Shown here: positions 45,549 through 53,700 of the stretch, piece after piece
How positions within the stretch are numbered: the first letter of the stretch is position 1
Layout of the letters: each line of letters starts with the position of its first letter
Notes under the pieces: generated by a model
Told to the model about the DNA's origin: nothing
Seen by the model: only the letters and a program-made list of their open reading frames with translations
The model's database searches: none
Assembly (NCBI GenBank): GCA_027483645.1
Contig: JAIXUD010000008.1
Coordinates: forward strand, 1-64,000
Source of the DNA: Sphingobacteriales bacterium
Lineage (GTDB): Bacteria > Bacteroidota > Bacteroidia > Chitinophagales > CAIOSU01
Direction: 5' to 3'
Length of the DNA stretch: 64,000 bases
Program-made: the position numbers and the translations under genes

Positions 45549-46487
45549 CTAAATAATCGCCAACACAATCGTGCGTAAGCTAAGCAAAACCACTAGCACG
45601 CCTACTACCACCATGAGGGTACGGGCGGGTATGCGCTTTACCAGTAGAGCTGCAAAAGGTGCGGCAAATACCCCACCGAAAATGAGCCCGATGATAATGG
45701 GCAGGCTACCTAAACCTAAGAAGAACGTAAAAGTACCGGCACCGGCCATGGCCACAAAAAACTCTGCTGTATTAACAGAGCCAATGCTGTAGCGCACATC
45801 GTAGCCGCGGCTTATAAGGGTGCTATTTACCACTGGGCCCCAACCGCCGCCGCCAACGGCATCTACAAAGCCGCCCAACAAAGCTAGCGGCGCTACCCGG
45901 CCATGGTCTTTATTGGGGGTGATTTTTTTCATCGCCTTGCGGATGATGATAAGACCCATAAGCAATAAGTATGCGGCAATATATGGCTTTATAGTGTCGC
46001 CATCTAACAATTCGGAGAGCAGGTAGGCACCAGTTATGGCACCAACTACGCCGGGCAAAAGTAGGCTAAGGAAAAGTTTACGGTTTACATTGCCCAACTG
46101 CCAGTGCGAGATGCCCGAAACACCCGTGGTAAAAACTTCTGCCACGTGCACTGCCGCACTTGCAGCGGCTGGGGGCACACCCAAGCTGAGCAAAAAACTG
46201 GTAGAGCTTACCCCATACGCCATGCCCAAGGCCCCATCAATAACCTGTGCGAAGAAGCCGACCAATACAAACAACCAAAAAGAGTTACTGCCCAGCATAA
46301 AAGGTACTTCGTGCCAAAATTGCAATGCCTTCTGCGGTGCGAAAACGCAAAGGGCACCGATGCCCAGCCCCAACAGCACCAGTACAGGTATGAGGATGCT
46401 CACGGACTTTTTTAGCTTGGTCCATCGTGGTGCAATCTCCTCTATTATGTCGTTTTGTAGTGTCATGGAGTCTTGTGGCGGTGTCAT
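45549..46487 (-). CDS. TauE/SafE family sulfite/anion exporter
   Basis: A 312-residue membrane protein with about eight helices in two repeated halves. The typical motifs are GFFAQVIDGALGMAYGVSST (about 77-96) and GGFVDAVGGGGWGPVV (about 209-224). Members export sulfite or organosulfonates. It overlaps the DUF2490 gene by 4 bases (ATGA), so the two are co-translated, and an Rrf2-type regulator lies just upstream, which fits a sulfur-responsive unit. Confidence 0.93.
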   Translation of the reverse strand: MTPPQDSMTLQNDIIEEIAPRWTKLKKSVSILIPVLVLLGLGIGALCVFAPQKALQFWHEVPFMLGSNSFWLFVLVGFFAQVIDGALGMAYGVSSTSFLLSLGVPPAAASAAVHVAEVFTTGVSGISHWQLGNVNRKLFLSLLLPGVVGAITGAYLLSELLDGDTIKPYIAAYLLLMGLIIIRKAMKKITPNKDHGRVAPLALLGGFVDAVGGGGWGPVVNSTLISRGYDVRYSIGSVNTAEFFVAMAGAGTFTFFLGLGSLPIIIGLIFGGVFAAPFAALLVKRIPARTLMVVVGVLVVLLSLRTIVLAII

Positions 46488-47269
46488 GGTTGTATTTCGG
46501 GTTGGGGCGCGGAGCGCTTTTTACTAAAATCAAGCTTTGCCTGTATGCCCGTGGTAATTATGTGCCTGTTAAAAAAATCTTGGTTGACATTGCGCTGCTG
46601 GTACCAGTTAATGTAGCCTACATCAACGGATAGGTTGTTTGTAATATAGTATTGCATAAAGCCCATCACCCGGTTTTGGTCGAATGGCTGCCCTTTTACG
46701 CTTTGGCCTGCAGCGAGGTGTATCTCATCGCCTATGCGAAGCACCACATCGCCCTTGGCTTTGGTTTTGTCTTTATCGCGCAACTTAATGTCCACAAATA
46801 TGCGGTACCTAAAACGGAATACAAAGCGGTGACCTTCGGCCAGCTCACCATTTTCAACATTACGGAAAAAGCGCTCCTCAATTTGATAGCGTTGCACCAG
46901 AGCAATGCGACCATAATCCAAGTGATTGATAAAACCATGTTGCAACCGGTGCTCGGGCACTATAAGGTTTTCCGTGGCTTCAGGGTCGTTCGGGCTTTGC
47001 AAAAAATAGGTATAGCCGGTAAATGCCGTCCAATGGTGTTTCAAATCGTAAAACACATTGCTTCTCAATACCAATTGGTGCTGTGCCACGGGAGTTACAT
47101 AGTAGCGTTCGTTTACCTCCAAGCTAACCTTCAGTTTATGGGGTAGTTTGGTAGTAATGTCGAAACGATTCCACATAAGGTTTTGCGTGGTTACTTGTGC
47201 TTGGCTAGCCGTGCTACCCAACAGGAACATTACTATGGCGAAAACTAAGTATAGGCTAATTGGTTTCAT
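46484..47269 (-). CDS. DUF2490 family outer membrane protein
   Basis: A 261-residue exported protein; signal peptide ends at ASQAQ (about 25). The rest is the DUF2490 beta-barrel pattern (TTQNLMWNRFDITTKLPHK; EHRLQHGFINHLDYG; VDVGYINWYQQR). Function is unknown. The ATG at 47269 is chosen over one four codons earlier because it starts the signal peptide. It is translated with the TauE gene downstream, so it may be the outer membrane partner of that exporter; this is inferred from the operon. Confidence 0.85.
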   Translation of the reverse strand: MKPISLYLVFAIVMFLLGSTASQAQVTTQNLMWNRFDITTKLPHKLKVSLEVNERYYVTPVAQHQLVLRSNVFYDLKHHWTAFTGYTYFLQSPNDPEATENLIVPEHRLQHGFINHLDYGRIALVQRYQIEERFFRNVENGELAEGHRFVFRFRYRIFVDIKLRDKDKTKAKGDVVLRIGDEIHLAAGQSVKGQPFDQNRVMGFMQYYITNNLSVDVGYINWYQQRNVNQDFFNRHIITTGIQAKLDFSKKRSAPQPEIQP

Positions 47270-47407
47270 TTGATTGCCCAAAGTTATAAAGTCTATCTGA
47301 TTAATAGGGTAGTGGGATTAATTTATTTACCCACACCACAAAGCTGTTAGCATTTGCGCACACCATTGGTGACAAATGTTACCATCGCCAATAAATACAA
47401 TAGCTTA

Positions 47408-47848
47408 TTATCGGGTAAGGTCTATGCCTTTATTTTCCATTGCCAATATGGTGGCTAGGGTGGCGTTTTTGAGTATGCGCACGGTTTCGTCTCGCACCAG
47501 TTGTATTACTTGGCGTATGCCGCAGGTTTGTTCATCCACACACTCTTCGCAGCGCTCGTAATACTTGTGGGTTACGCAGGGCAGTAGCGCCAGTGCGCCA
47601 TCAAACAGGCGTAGCACTTCCGCCATATTTACGTCTTCGGGTTTTTTAATGAGGTAGTACCCGCCGCCTTTACCTTTTTTGCTGTTTAGGATGCCGGCAC
47701 GCTTCAAGTCGAGTAAGATGGCTTCGAGGAATTTTTTGGGGATGTTGCCGTCTTGTGATATCTCACTAATTAAAATAGGTCCCTGCTCCCGCTCGCGGGC
47801 CAGCTTTACGAGTGCATGTATGGCGTATTTGGCCTTTTTCGATATCAC
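47408..47848 (-). CDS. Rrf2 family regulator with Cys motif
   Basis: A 146-residue winged-helix regulator. It starts at a GTG giving the family's usual ISKKAKYAIHALVKLARE; a longer in-frame start would translate repeat DNA. The wing GKGGGYYL is clear. Cysteines in ALLPCVTHKYYERCEECVDEQTCG (four Cys, about 89-108) are placed like the Fe-S ligands of IscR/NsrR/RsrR. So it probably senses iron-sulfur status, sulfur or redox. It lies 138 bases upstream of DUF2490-TauE on the same strand, its likely targets. Confidence 0.88.
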   Translation of the reverse strand: MISKKAKYAIHALVKLAREREQGPILISEISQDGNIPKKFLEAILLDLKRAGILNSKKGKGGGYYLIKKPEDVNMAEVLRLFDGALALLPCVTHKYYERCEECVDEQTCGIRQVIQLVRDETVRILKNATLATILAMENKGIDLTR

Positions 47849-47869
47849 AGGTACGAATTTACGAAATAT

Positions 47870-47905
47870 TTTGGACGACAGACGACGGAACACGGACCAC
47901 GGTTG
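47870..47905. repeat. GAC-type phrase upstream of the Rrf2 gene
   Basis: TTGGACGACAGACGACGGAA followed by CACGGACCACGG. It abuts the presumed promoter of the Rrf2 gene. Confidence 0.75.
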
Positions 47906-48014
47906 AGGCAAAAACAAATTGGGTGTGTTGAGGTGGCTGGGCATATGTAATAAAAAGCGGCGGCCTCATGGAGACCGCCGCTGGATATTTTATTAGGGAT
48001 AAAGCTGTAAAACC

Positions 48015-50837
48015 TTACTCAACAATGAGCTTCTGTATGGCGCTTGCGCTGCCTTGCTGTATGCGTACAAAGTACACACCGCCAGATACAGAACCCAAAT
48101 CTAAACCTATACGGGTACCTTCACCAGCAGCGCTGGCTACTACGCGACCGGTAAGGTCGGTTACGGTAACCTGTACAGTACCCGCTTGGGCAAGCTCTAC
48201 ATAGAACTGGCCAGTAGTTGGGTTAGGGTATACCTTGGCAGCCAAGTTGTTGATGGCGGTAATGCCTACCAAATTATCCACTACAAACGATTCAGTTTTA
48301 GCACAACCATTTGCATCGGTAACGGTAACGGTGTAGCTACCTGCGGAAAGGCCAGTAACTGTTGCGGTACTTTCGCCGTTGCTCCAAGTATAGGTGTATG
48401 GGGCGGTACCAGTCAAATCATCTAAGGTAATGGTGCCTGTGGTGTCACCATCAACTTCGTCAACCACTACGTTGGTAAAGGTAACCTCGGTTACAGTAAC
48501 GGTTACCTCCTCGCGGCAAGCACCCACTACACCTATTTCACCGCCAGCAGCATTTACATATCCGACATTTTCACTTCCGGTAAAGAAGTTAGCATCGTTC
48601 TCCCAATCGAAATACACCCTATTCAAAATAGGAGAGTAAGTAAGCGAACCATCTGTTAACACGTCATTAAAGTCGAACACGGTTTCGGTAATACCAGTTT
48701 GTACACCGATGCGGTATATTTGGTCTGAAACACGATTGAAGCTGTATAGAGAAACCGCTCCATTATCAGAACGGCTTGCAAAGCCCCAGTTGGCCCAGTT
48801 TTCGGCCTGAGAGCGATCAAAGAAATCCAAGCGACCTAAGTTGGTAACTTGGCCTGATGGCAGCTCGATAATATACACGCTGCTGTCAATATTGCCGGAA
48901 TATAGCGCTACAAAGCCTTCGCCAGCATATATACCTGCTTGGTCAGCTTCGCCATAGTCACCGGCCATTTTTATCGGGGAGCTGAGCGTAATAAACGACA
49001 CTGTATCCATCATATCCGTCAACAAAGCCAACTCGTCAACCAAGAAACTGTCAATATCAGCCCCTACAGGTGCAGTGTTGTCGGTTGCATTCCAAAGCGA
49101 GTATAGTTGGCCAGTAGATAGGTCACTAAAAAAGCCATCTTGCTTGGGCAATACAATAAAGTTGGCCAAGTTTAACGAGTAACGTACCAGGCTGTCATCA
49201 CCATTAGCGTAAATATAGTTGCCAGTAATGGCAATACCCGCCCGGTTGTCGCCACCTTGGCTAGAGTAGTCAACAAAGCTGCTCAGGCTAAAATCCAAGC
49301 TGTCAATTTTCAAAACACTATCAACAGTAGCAATGTAGAAGGAAGTATCTTGTGTAAGCACACCAGTATTGAAACTATCGGTAACCGCGATAACATTGCC
49401 ACCCGAAGGGGCATCATACCATACTACCTCTTCGGGTGCAATGAGGGCTGCCCCTGCGCCGGTGCAAACCGAGGCGGTAATGTTAAAGTTGCTTGCTGCC
49501 TCCACGGCCACCCTAAAGGAATTTGGAATGGTTACCAGTCCATCAGAAACATTAATGGTAATGGTAGCAACAAGCCCGTTAGAACCAGCAACTGGTGTAA
49601 CGCTTACTTGATAATTGGGTTGTGTGCCAGTAATGGTTATCTGCGCATCGGATACTACCGATTGGTTTGATGAGACTGCTGTAAGCGTTAATGCAGCAGT
49701 ATCTTCCTCTTGTGCGGTTATGGTAAAAGTGGTACTGGAACCTTCACATATCCTAGTAACGCCGCTAGGAACGGTGCTGGTGATACCGTGGCTATAATAA
49801 ACATAAAAAGCACCATTACTGGCACCCAATACAGCATCTAGCCTACCATCGTCATTTAGGTCAACAAAACCACCTACCGTACTGCCAAAACCATCAAAAT
49901 CTAACCCAAACGGGTTAGCAATGGGTGCAGCAAAGGCAGCCACAGTTGCGGTACCAGTATTTTCATACCATTGTAGGCCGTTATCGCCGAAAAGGAACAA
50001 ATCTAAATCGCCATCTCCATCGATATCCGCTACCGATGGGTTGTCGTTATAGTTGCTATATACACCAAAACCACCTGCACCTATAGGTGCTGCAAATGCT
50101 GCCACCGCTGAGTCACCATTATTCTGATAGTAGTATGCCCCGGTGGTATAGTTTTGTGTAAGCAATAGGTCAAAGTCTCCATCGTCATCCATATCGGCAA
50201 ACTCAAGCGACAAACCATAGCTATAGTATGTACCGGTACCTTGAAGGCCGAAAGGGAAATTGCCGCCTGCGGTAAATGCAGGTGCTGTAGGGGTGCCAGT
50301 ATTTTCATAATAGGCTACTTGCCCGTTGTAGGTACCTACAAATAAATCCAAATCGCCGTCATCGTCAATATCTACCAAAGCCAACTTAGGGTTATTACCT
50401 AGGTAGCCTGGCAAGCTAAATGGATTACCTACTGGATTTGCAAAAGCTGGGCTGGCAGCAGTACCCGTATTTTGAAAATAAACTGCTCCACCGTAACCGT
50501 CAACGGTCAATATATCGAAATCACCATCACTATCCAAGTCGGCAAATTCGGGGGAGTTTTGGTAGTATATCGAGGTAAGGCCAAAAGGGTTGGGGCCTTG
50601 AGATACAAACTGCTGCGCATTGGCATTGCTAGCGCCCAGCAAGCCTACCACAACTGCAGTGCCAGCCATGGCAGTGCGGGTCGAACGCTTCATTTCGGCA
50701 AGGCGATACTTGAGCTGTTCAATTTTCTTTATGAAAAATTCCCTACGGTCGTGGTTATTCCAAACCTTGGCCAGCTTCCGGGTGTACCGCTGGTAACGGC
50801 TTAGCAAGTCTCGAAAGGTGAGTTGTGTGTTTTTCAT
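48015..50837 (-). CDS. T9SS-exported FG-GAP/VCBS repeat protein
   Basis: A 940-residue surface protein. Residues 1-50 are basic and helical; a hydrophobic signal core follows at about 57-75 (MAGTAVVVGLLGASNANAQ), so the leader is unusually long. Residues 80-340 hold about six FG-GAP repeats with calcium-loop motifs such as ADLDSDGDFDILTV. A middle beta domain, one SprB-type repeat (about 800-860; APYTYTWSNGES) and a type A sorting tail (VYPNPTTGQFYVEL to KLIVE) follow. Probably an integrin-alpha-like adhesin or structural surface protein. Confidence 0.9.
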   Translation of the reverse strand: MKNTQLTFRDLLSRYQRYTRKLAKVWNNHDRREFFIKKIEQLKYRLAEMKRSTRTAMAGTAVVVGLLGASNANAQQFVSQGPNPFGLTSIYYQNSPEFADLDSDGDFDILTVDGYGGAVYFQNTGTAASPAFANPVGNPFSLPGYLGNNPKLALVDIDDDGDLDLFVGTYNGQVAYYENTGTPTAPAFTAGGNFPFGLQGTGTYYSYGLSLEFADMDDDGDFDLLLTQNYTTGAYYYQNNGDSAVAAFAAPIGAGGFGVYSNYNDNPSVADIDGDGDLDLFLFGDNGLQWYENTGTATVAAFAAPIANPFGLDFDGFGSTVGGFVDLNDDGRLDAVLGASNGAFYVYYSHGITSTVPSGVTRICEGSSTTFTITAQEEDTAALTLTAVSSNQSVVSDAQITITGTQPNYQVSVTPVAGSNGLVATITINVSDGLVTIPNSFRVAVEAASNFNITASVCTGAGAALIAPEEVVWYDAPSGGNVIAVTDSFNTGVLTQDTSFYIATVDSVLKIDSLDFSLSSFVDYSSQGGDNRAGIAITGNYIYANGDDSLVRYSLNLANFIVLPKQDGFFSDLSTGQLYSLWNATDNTAPVGADIDSFLVDELALLTDMMDTVSFITLSSPIKMAGDYGEADQAGIYAGEGFVALYSGNIDSSVYIIELPSGQVTNLGRLDFFDRSQAENWANWGFASRSDNGAVSLYSFNRVSDQIYRIGVQTGITETVFDFNDVLTDGSLTYSPILNRVYFDWENDANFFTGSENVGYVNAAGGEIGVVGACREEVTVTVTEVTFTNVVVDEVDGDTTGTITLDDLTGTAPYTYTWSNGESTATVTGLSAGSYTVTVTDANGCAKTESFVVDNLVGITAINNLAAKVYPNPTTGQFYVELAQAGTVQVTVTDLTGRVVASAAGEGTRIGLDLGSVSGGVYFVRIQQGSASAIQKLIVE

Positions 50838-50927
50838 ATTTGTCGGTAATATTTTAGGTGAGGATTACTGCTAAAAATACAGACTTTATCATTAGTATGC
50901 ATTGCTAATACGTAATTTTTATTCATT

Positions 50928-51989
50928 TTATTCTTTCAGAACTGCCCAGTAAGTGGCATCGGGTATGGAGAGGCCCAGTTTATGCTCGTTGCCTTCGGTA
51001 TTGATGATGCCTGGGCGTATGCTATTGGGTATTATTTGCACGTCGTATATCTCATCAACCGATGCCTGGTAGGTTACTTGCCCTACTATGCCGCCTGTAG
51101 GCAAATGGATAACCACAATGCCGGCTTCCTTGGCATCTAATGCTATAGGCAAATGCTTGAACGTGCTGGAGTTTTGCCGGAGTTTTGATAGCCCTATGAA
51201 TAAGTAGTCGCCATGCTTGGCCATACCGCGGGCAAACCCTTTAAGCTTATTGATTACGGCATACTTGCCGGTATTTACATCAGCTTCTACGACCTCGCCG
51301 GTGGCGCTGAGCAGCATATAAAGCTTACCATCATATATCCGCGGTGAGTGTGGCATGGGTACCCTATCCAGCACCAGTTCGCCCGATTCTATGTCCATCA
51401 ATATACCGCCATTGGTAATGTTCTCGCGCCAGCCTTGCGGGGTATTGCTGCGGCCTAGGCCCGATATGTACTTGGGCTTGTCGCCATCCATGGCCAAGCC
51501 GTTCAGGTGGCAACGGTCTTCTGATGCATATTCGGTAATAAAGCCAGGTTTCCAGATAGGCTCAAAGCTATAATCGTCGTTTATCAAACTAAGGCAACTG
51601 AAAGAAGTATTTACGGCATATAAGCCCCTGTCGCCATAGTGCAGGTCATGCACATCCACTTGGCCGGTGTAGTATGTGGCACGTGGCATAAAAAGCGCAT
51701 CGTAGGTGCCCGGTTTTTTCGGGTAAGTGGGGGCAAGCGCAGGTACATTTTTCAGCACTACAACCTCGGTCTTGGTGGCTATGGCCATTTTATCTTCCTT
51801 CAGCGCAATGCCCATGGCACCTATAAAGTTACGGGGTAGTTGCACCAGCTTTTGGTCGTCGGCGGCACTAATGAAAACCACTTTGCCCGCTTGATAGGTA
51901 CTAATGGCAATAGTGCAGTTGAGCTTAAAAAGCAGTTCGGGCAACTGGGCATTGTAGGTACACGAGAACGGTGGCGCTGGCTGGTTCAT
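50928..51989 (-). CDS. TIGR03032/DUF4915 family protein
   Basis: A 353-residue cytoplasmic protein of beta-propeller type. The family hallmarks are SCTYNAQLPELLFKLNCTIAI at the start, VDVHDLHYGDRGLYAVNTSF, CHLNGLAMDGDKPKYISGLG and MPHSPRIYDGKLYML. I recall this family as TIGR03032, often found with TPR or sulfotransferase genes; no such gene is here. Start ATG 51989 is preferred to one 24 codons upstream. Function unknown. Confidence 0.88.
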   Translation of the reverse strand: MNQPAPPFSCTYNAQLPELLFKLNCTIAISTYQAGKVVFISAADDQKLVQLPRNFIGAMGIALKEDKMAIATKTEVVVLKNVPALAPTYPKKPGTYDALFMPRATYYTGQVDVHDLHYGDRGLYAVNTSFSCLSLINDDYSFEPIWKPGFITEYASEDRCHLNGLAMDGDKPKYISGLGRSNTPQGWRENITNGGILMDIESGELVLDRVPMPHSPRIYDGKLYMLLSATGEVVEADVNTGKYAVINKLKGFARGMAKHGDYLFIGLSKLRQNSSTFKHLPIALDAKEAGIVVIHLPTGGIVGQVTYQASVDEIYDVQIIPNSIRPGIINTEGNEHKLGLSIPDATYWAVLKE

Positions 51990-52172
51990 GGGGTGGTAGG
52001 GAGTGGTCGCTCCAAATATAGGGAATGGTTGTGAATAGACCGCGGACCACAAGTGCTGCAAAAAATAGTTTTGGAGTAAGGGATGATTACAAATTAATTT
52101 TACCGACCATCATTGAAAACGAAACGACCGTCATATAAATGACCTCCGTTTTTACTTTCTTCAAACTATAGT

Positions 52173-52203
52173 CCCTCGCCCTCTGGGAGAGGTTAGGTGA
52201 GGG
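52173..52203. repeat. CCCTCGCC...GGTGAGGG dispersed repeat
   Basis: CCCTCGCCCTCTGGGAGAGG then TTAGGTGAGGG. A short palindromic string that occurs widely in unrelated bacterial genomes. Nearby (52037-52050) is a stray CCGCGGACCACAAG word of the GAC type. Confidence 0.6.
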
Positions 52204-52222
52204 TAACATAACACACGCACCA

Positions 52223-52429
52223 CTACTTCACTTTTACCACATGCCCATTATACTTCACCACATCGCCAAGGCGAATTTTCTTGCGTTTCTGGTATTCGGT
52301 GCTGCCGTTAACGGTTACCTCGCCGTCCACTACGCGGATGTGAGCCTCGCCGCCGGTTTCTACTAGGCCTAAGTGTTTCAATAGGTTATCGAGGGTAATG
52401 TATTCTTGTCCGTTCAGTTCAAATTCCAT
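52223..52429 (-). CDS. S4-domain RNA-binding protein (YbcJ-like)
   Basis: A 68-residue protein that is just one S4 RNA-binding fold: ITLDNLLKHLGLVETGGEAHIRVVDGEVTVNG, then EYQKRKKIRLGDVV. Members such as YbcJ and YaaA-type proteins bind structured RNA. It follows the RDD gene by 9 bases, so both are likely in one transcript. Confidence 0.9.
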   Translation of the reverse strand: MEFELNGQEYITLDNLLKHLGLVETGGEAHIRVVDGEVTVNGSTEYQKRKKIRLGDVVKYNGHVVKVK

Positions 52430-52438
52430 GGTGGTTGT

Positions 52439-53218
52439 TTATTGGGTATCGGTGGTCAGCTCTAGCAATGTCCACTCATCAATAAATGGCTGCTTTTCCA
52501 AGTGCGTGTATACTTGTATATCATTGGTATTGCCTTTTACGGTTATCACCAATTGTGCCGTGCCGTAGCCGTTGGTAATATTTATGTTGCCCGCGGGCAT
52601 AAAACCGTAGCCAGTGATTCCACCTGTAGCGGTAAGCACCTGCTCGTTCTTTTCGATATGGCTTATGGCAGTTTTGTAAGCATCGGTATCCTTCATTATA
52701 CTGCCGATGCCGATTATCATGGTAATTATCAAACCTACTGCCACCAGTATCAGTGGTGAAATCCTTACCAAACGTTTCGGTTTGTTGGGGTTCTCCACCA
52801 CCACAGTATCAAACCATTGATCGCCAAGGCGCTGGCCTTGTTTGTTGTTCAATAGCACAATGAACTCCACAGGCCATAGCATAATGGAAATATTGCGGAG
52901 GAAAAGCTTGCTTTTCGGTGCTTCTTCCGCTGGGTTTTGTGCGCTACGCACCATTACGCCCATAGCCCACTTACCGGGGCTCGCACCCAATATATCTTTG
53001 GCAAAATAACATAGAAAACCTACTCCAAATACGACCCATGCACTACCCATGCTGGCCATAATGCCCGATGGACTTGAGGGCCCCCCAAAGGCCGATCCGA
53101 TAAACATAAACATGGCGCCCATCAATAAGAACGTAAAGAGGAAGTAATCGATAAAAAAGGCGGCTATTCGCCTGCCAGTATCGGCAATTCTTGGACTGGA
53201 GGTTTCTTGAGGAATCAT
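52439..53218 (-). CDS. RDD family membrane protein
   Basis: A 259-residue protein. The RDD domain covers about 8-130 with R-x-x-A-F-F-I-D-Y (RRIAAFFIDYFLF) and the DILGASPGKWAMGVMV segment, plus three or four helices. A further helix at about 150-170 leads to a soluble extracytoplasmic tail. Role unknown. It has a near-consensus promoter upstream and is followed closely by the S4 gene. Confidence 0.85.
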   Translation of the reverse strand: MIPQETSSPRIADTGRRIAAFFIDYFLFTFLLMGAMFMFIGSAFGGPSSPSGIMASMGSAWVVFGVGFLCYFAKDILGASPGKWAMGVMVRSAQNPAEEAPKSKLFLRNISIMLWPVEFIVLLNNKQGQRLGDQWFDTVVVENPNKPKRLVRISPLILVAVGLIITMIIGIGSIMKDTDAYKTAISHIEKNEQVLTATGGITGYGFMPAGNINITNGYGTAQLVITVKGNTNDIQVYTHLEKQPFIDEWTLLELTTDTQ

Positions 53219-53240
53219 GGTTGCCTTTTTTTGTAGACTA

Positions 53241-53270
53241 CAAAACTAAGGCATATTGACGGTAATCAAA
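53241..53270 (-). promoter_or_regulatory. promoter of the RDD-S4 unit
   Basis: Read leftward: TTTG (53267-53270), 18-base spacer, TAGTTTTG (53241-53248). The RDD ATG follows 22 bases later. Confidence 0.6.
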
Positions 53271-53290
53271 GTATTGTATTAGACAAGTAC

Positions 53291-53617
53291 TTACACCGCA
53301 AAACTCTCGCCACAGGCGCAAGTGCGGCTGGCATTGGGATTTACAAAGTAAAAGCCCTTGCCATCTAACCCATCAGAAAACTCAAGCGTGGTGTTGAATA
53401 CGTAAAGGAAACTCTTTAGGTCGGTAACCAATTTAACGCCTTTATCCTCAAACACTTGGTCATCGGGGCGCGATTCGTTGTCGAACTTCATATCATAAGT
53501 AAAGCCTGAGCAGCCACCCGCCAATACGCTTACGCGAATGAAGTGCGCCTCGGTTAAGCTATCCTTAACCTTTATTTTCTCTATTTGCGCTAGGGCCGAT
53601 TCTGATACAAAAAGCAT
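53291..53617 (-). CDS. HesB/IscA family iron-sulfur carrier
   Basis: A 108-residue A-type Fe-S assembly protein. The three conserved cysteines are present: Cys36 in GGCSGFTY, and Cys100 and Cys102 in the C-terminal CAC. It transfers Fe-S clusters to target enzymes. A perfect promoter lies 24 bases upstream of the ATG. No other isc or suf gene is in the window, so it is likely a stand-alone ErpA/IscA-like protein. Confidence 0.93.
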   Translation of the reverse strand: MLFVSESALAQIEKIKVKDSLTEAHFIRVSVLAGGCSGFTYDMKFDNESRPDDQVFEDKGVKLVTDLKSFLYVFNTTLEFSDGLDGKGFYFVNPNASRTCACGESFAV

Positions 53618-53641
53618 AATCTTGATCTGTTATTATTCCAT

Positions 53642-53674
53642 CAAAGGTACAAAACGTTAACAAAGGCATACAAA
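53642..53674 (-). promoter_or_regulatory. promoter of the IscA-like gene
   Basis: Read leftward: TTTG (53671-53674), 21-base spacer, TACCTTTG (53642-53649). Consensus match. Confidence 0.75.
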
Positions 53675-53700
53675 GGTTTGTTCCATTGTAGCTATTCTAC

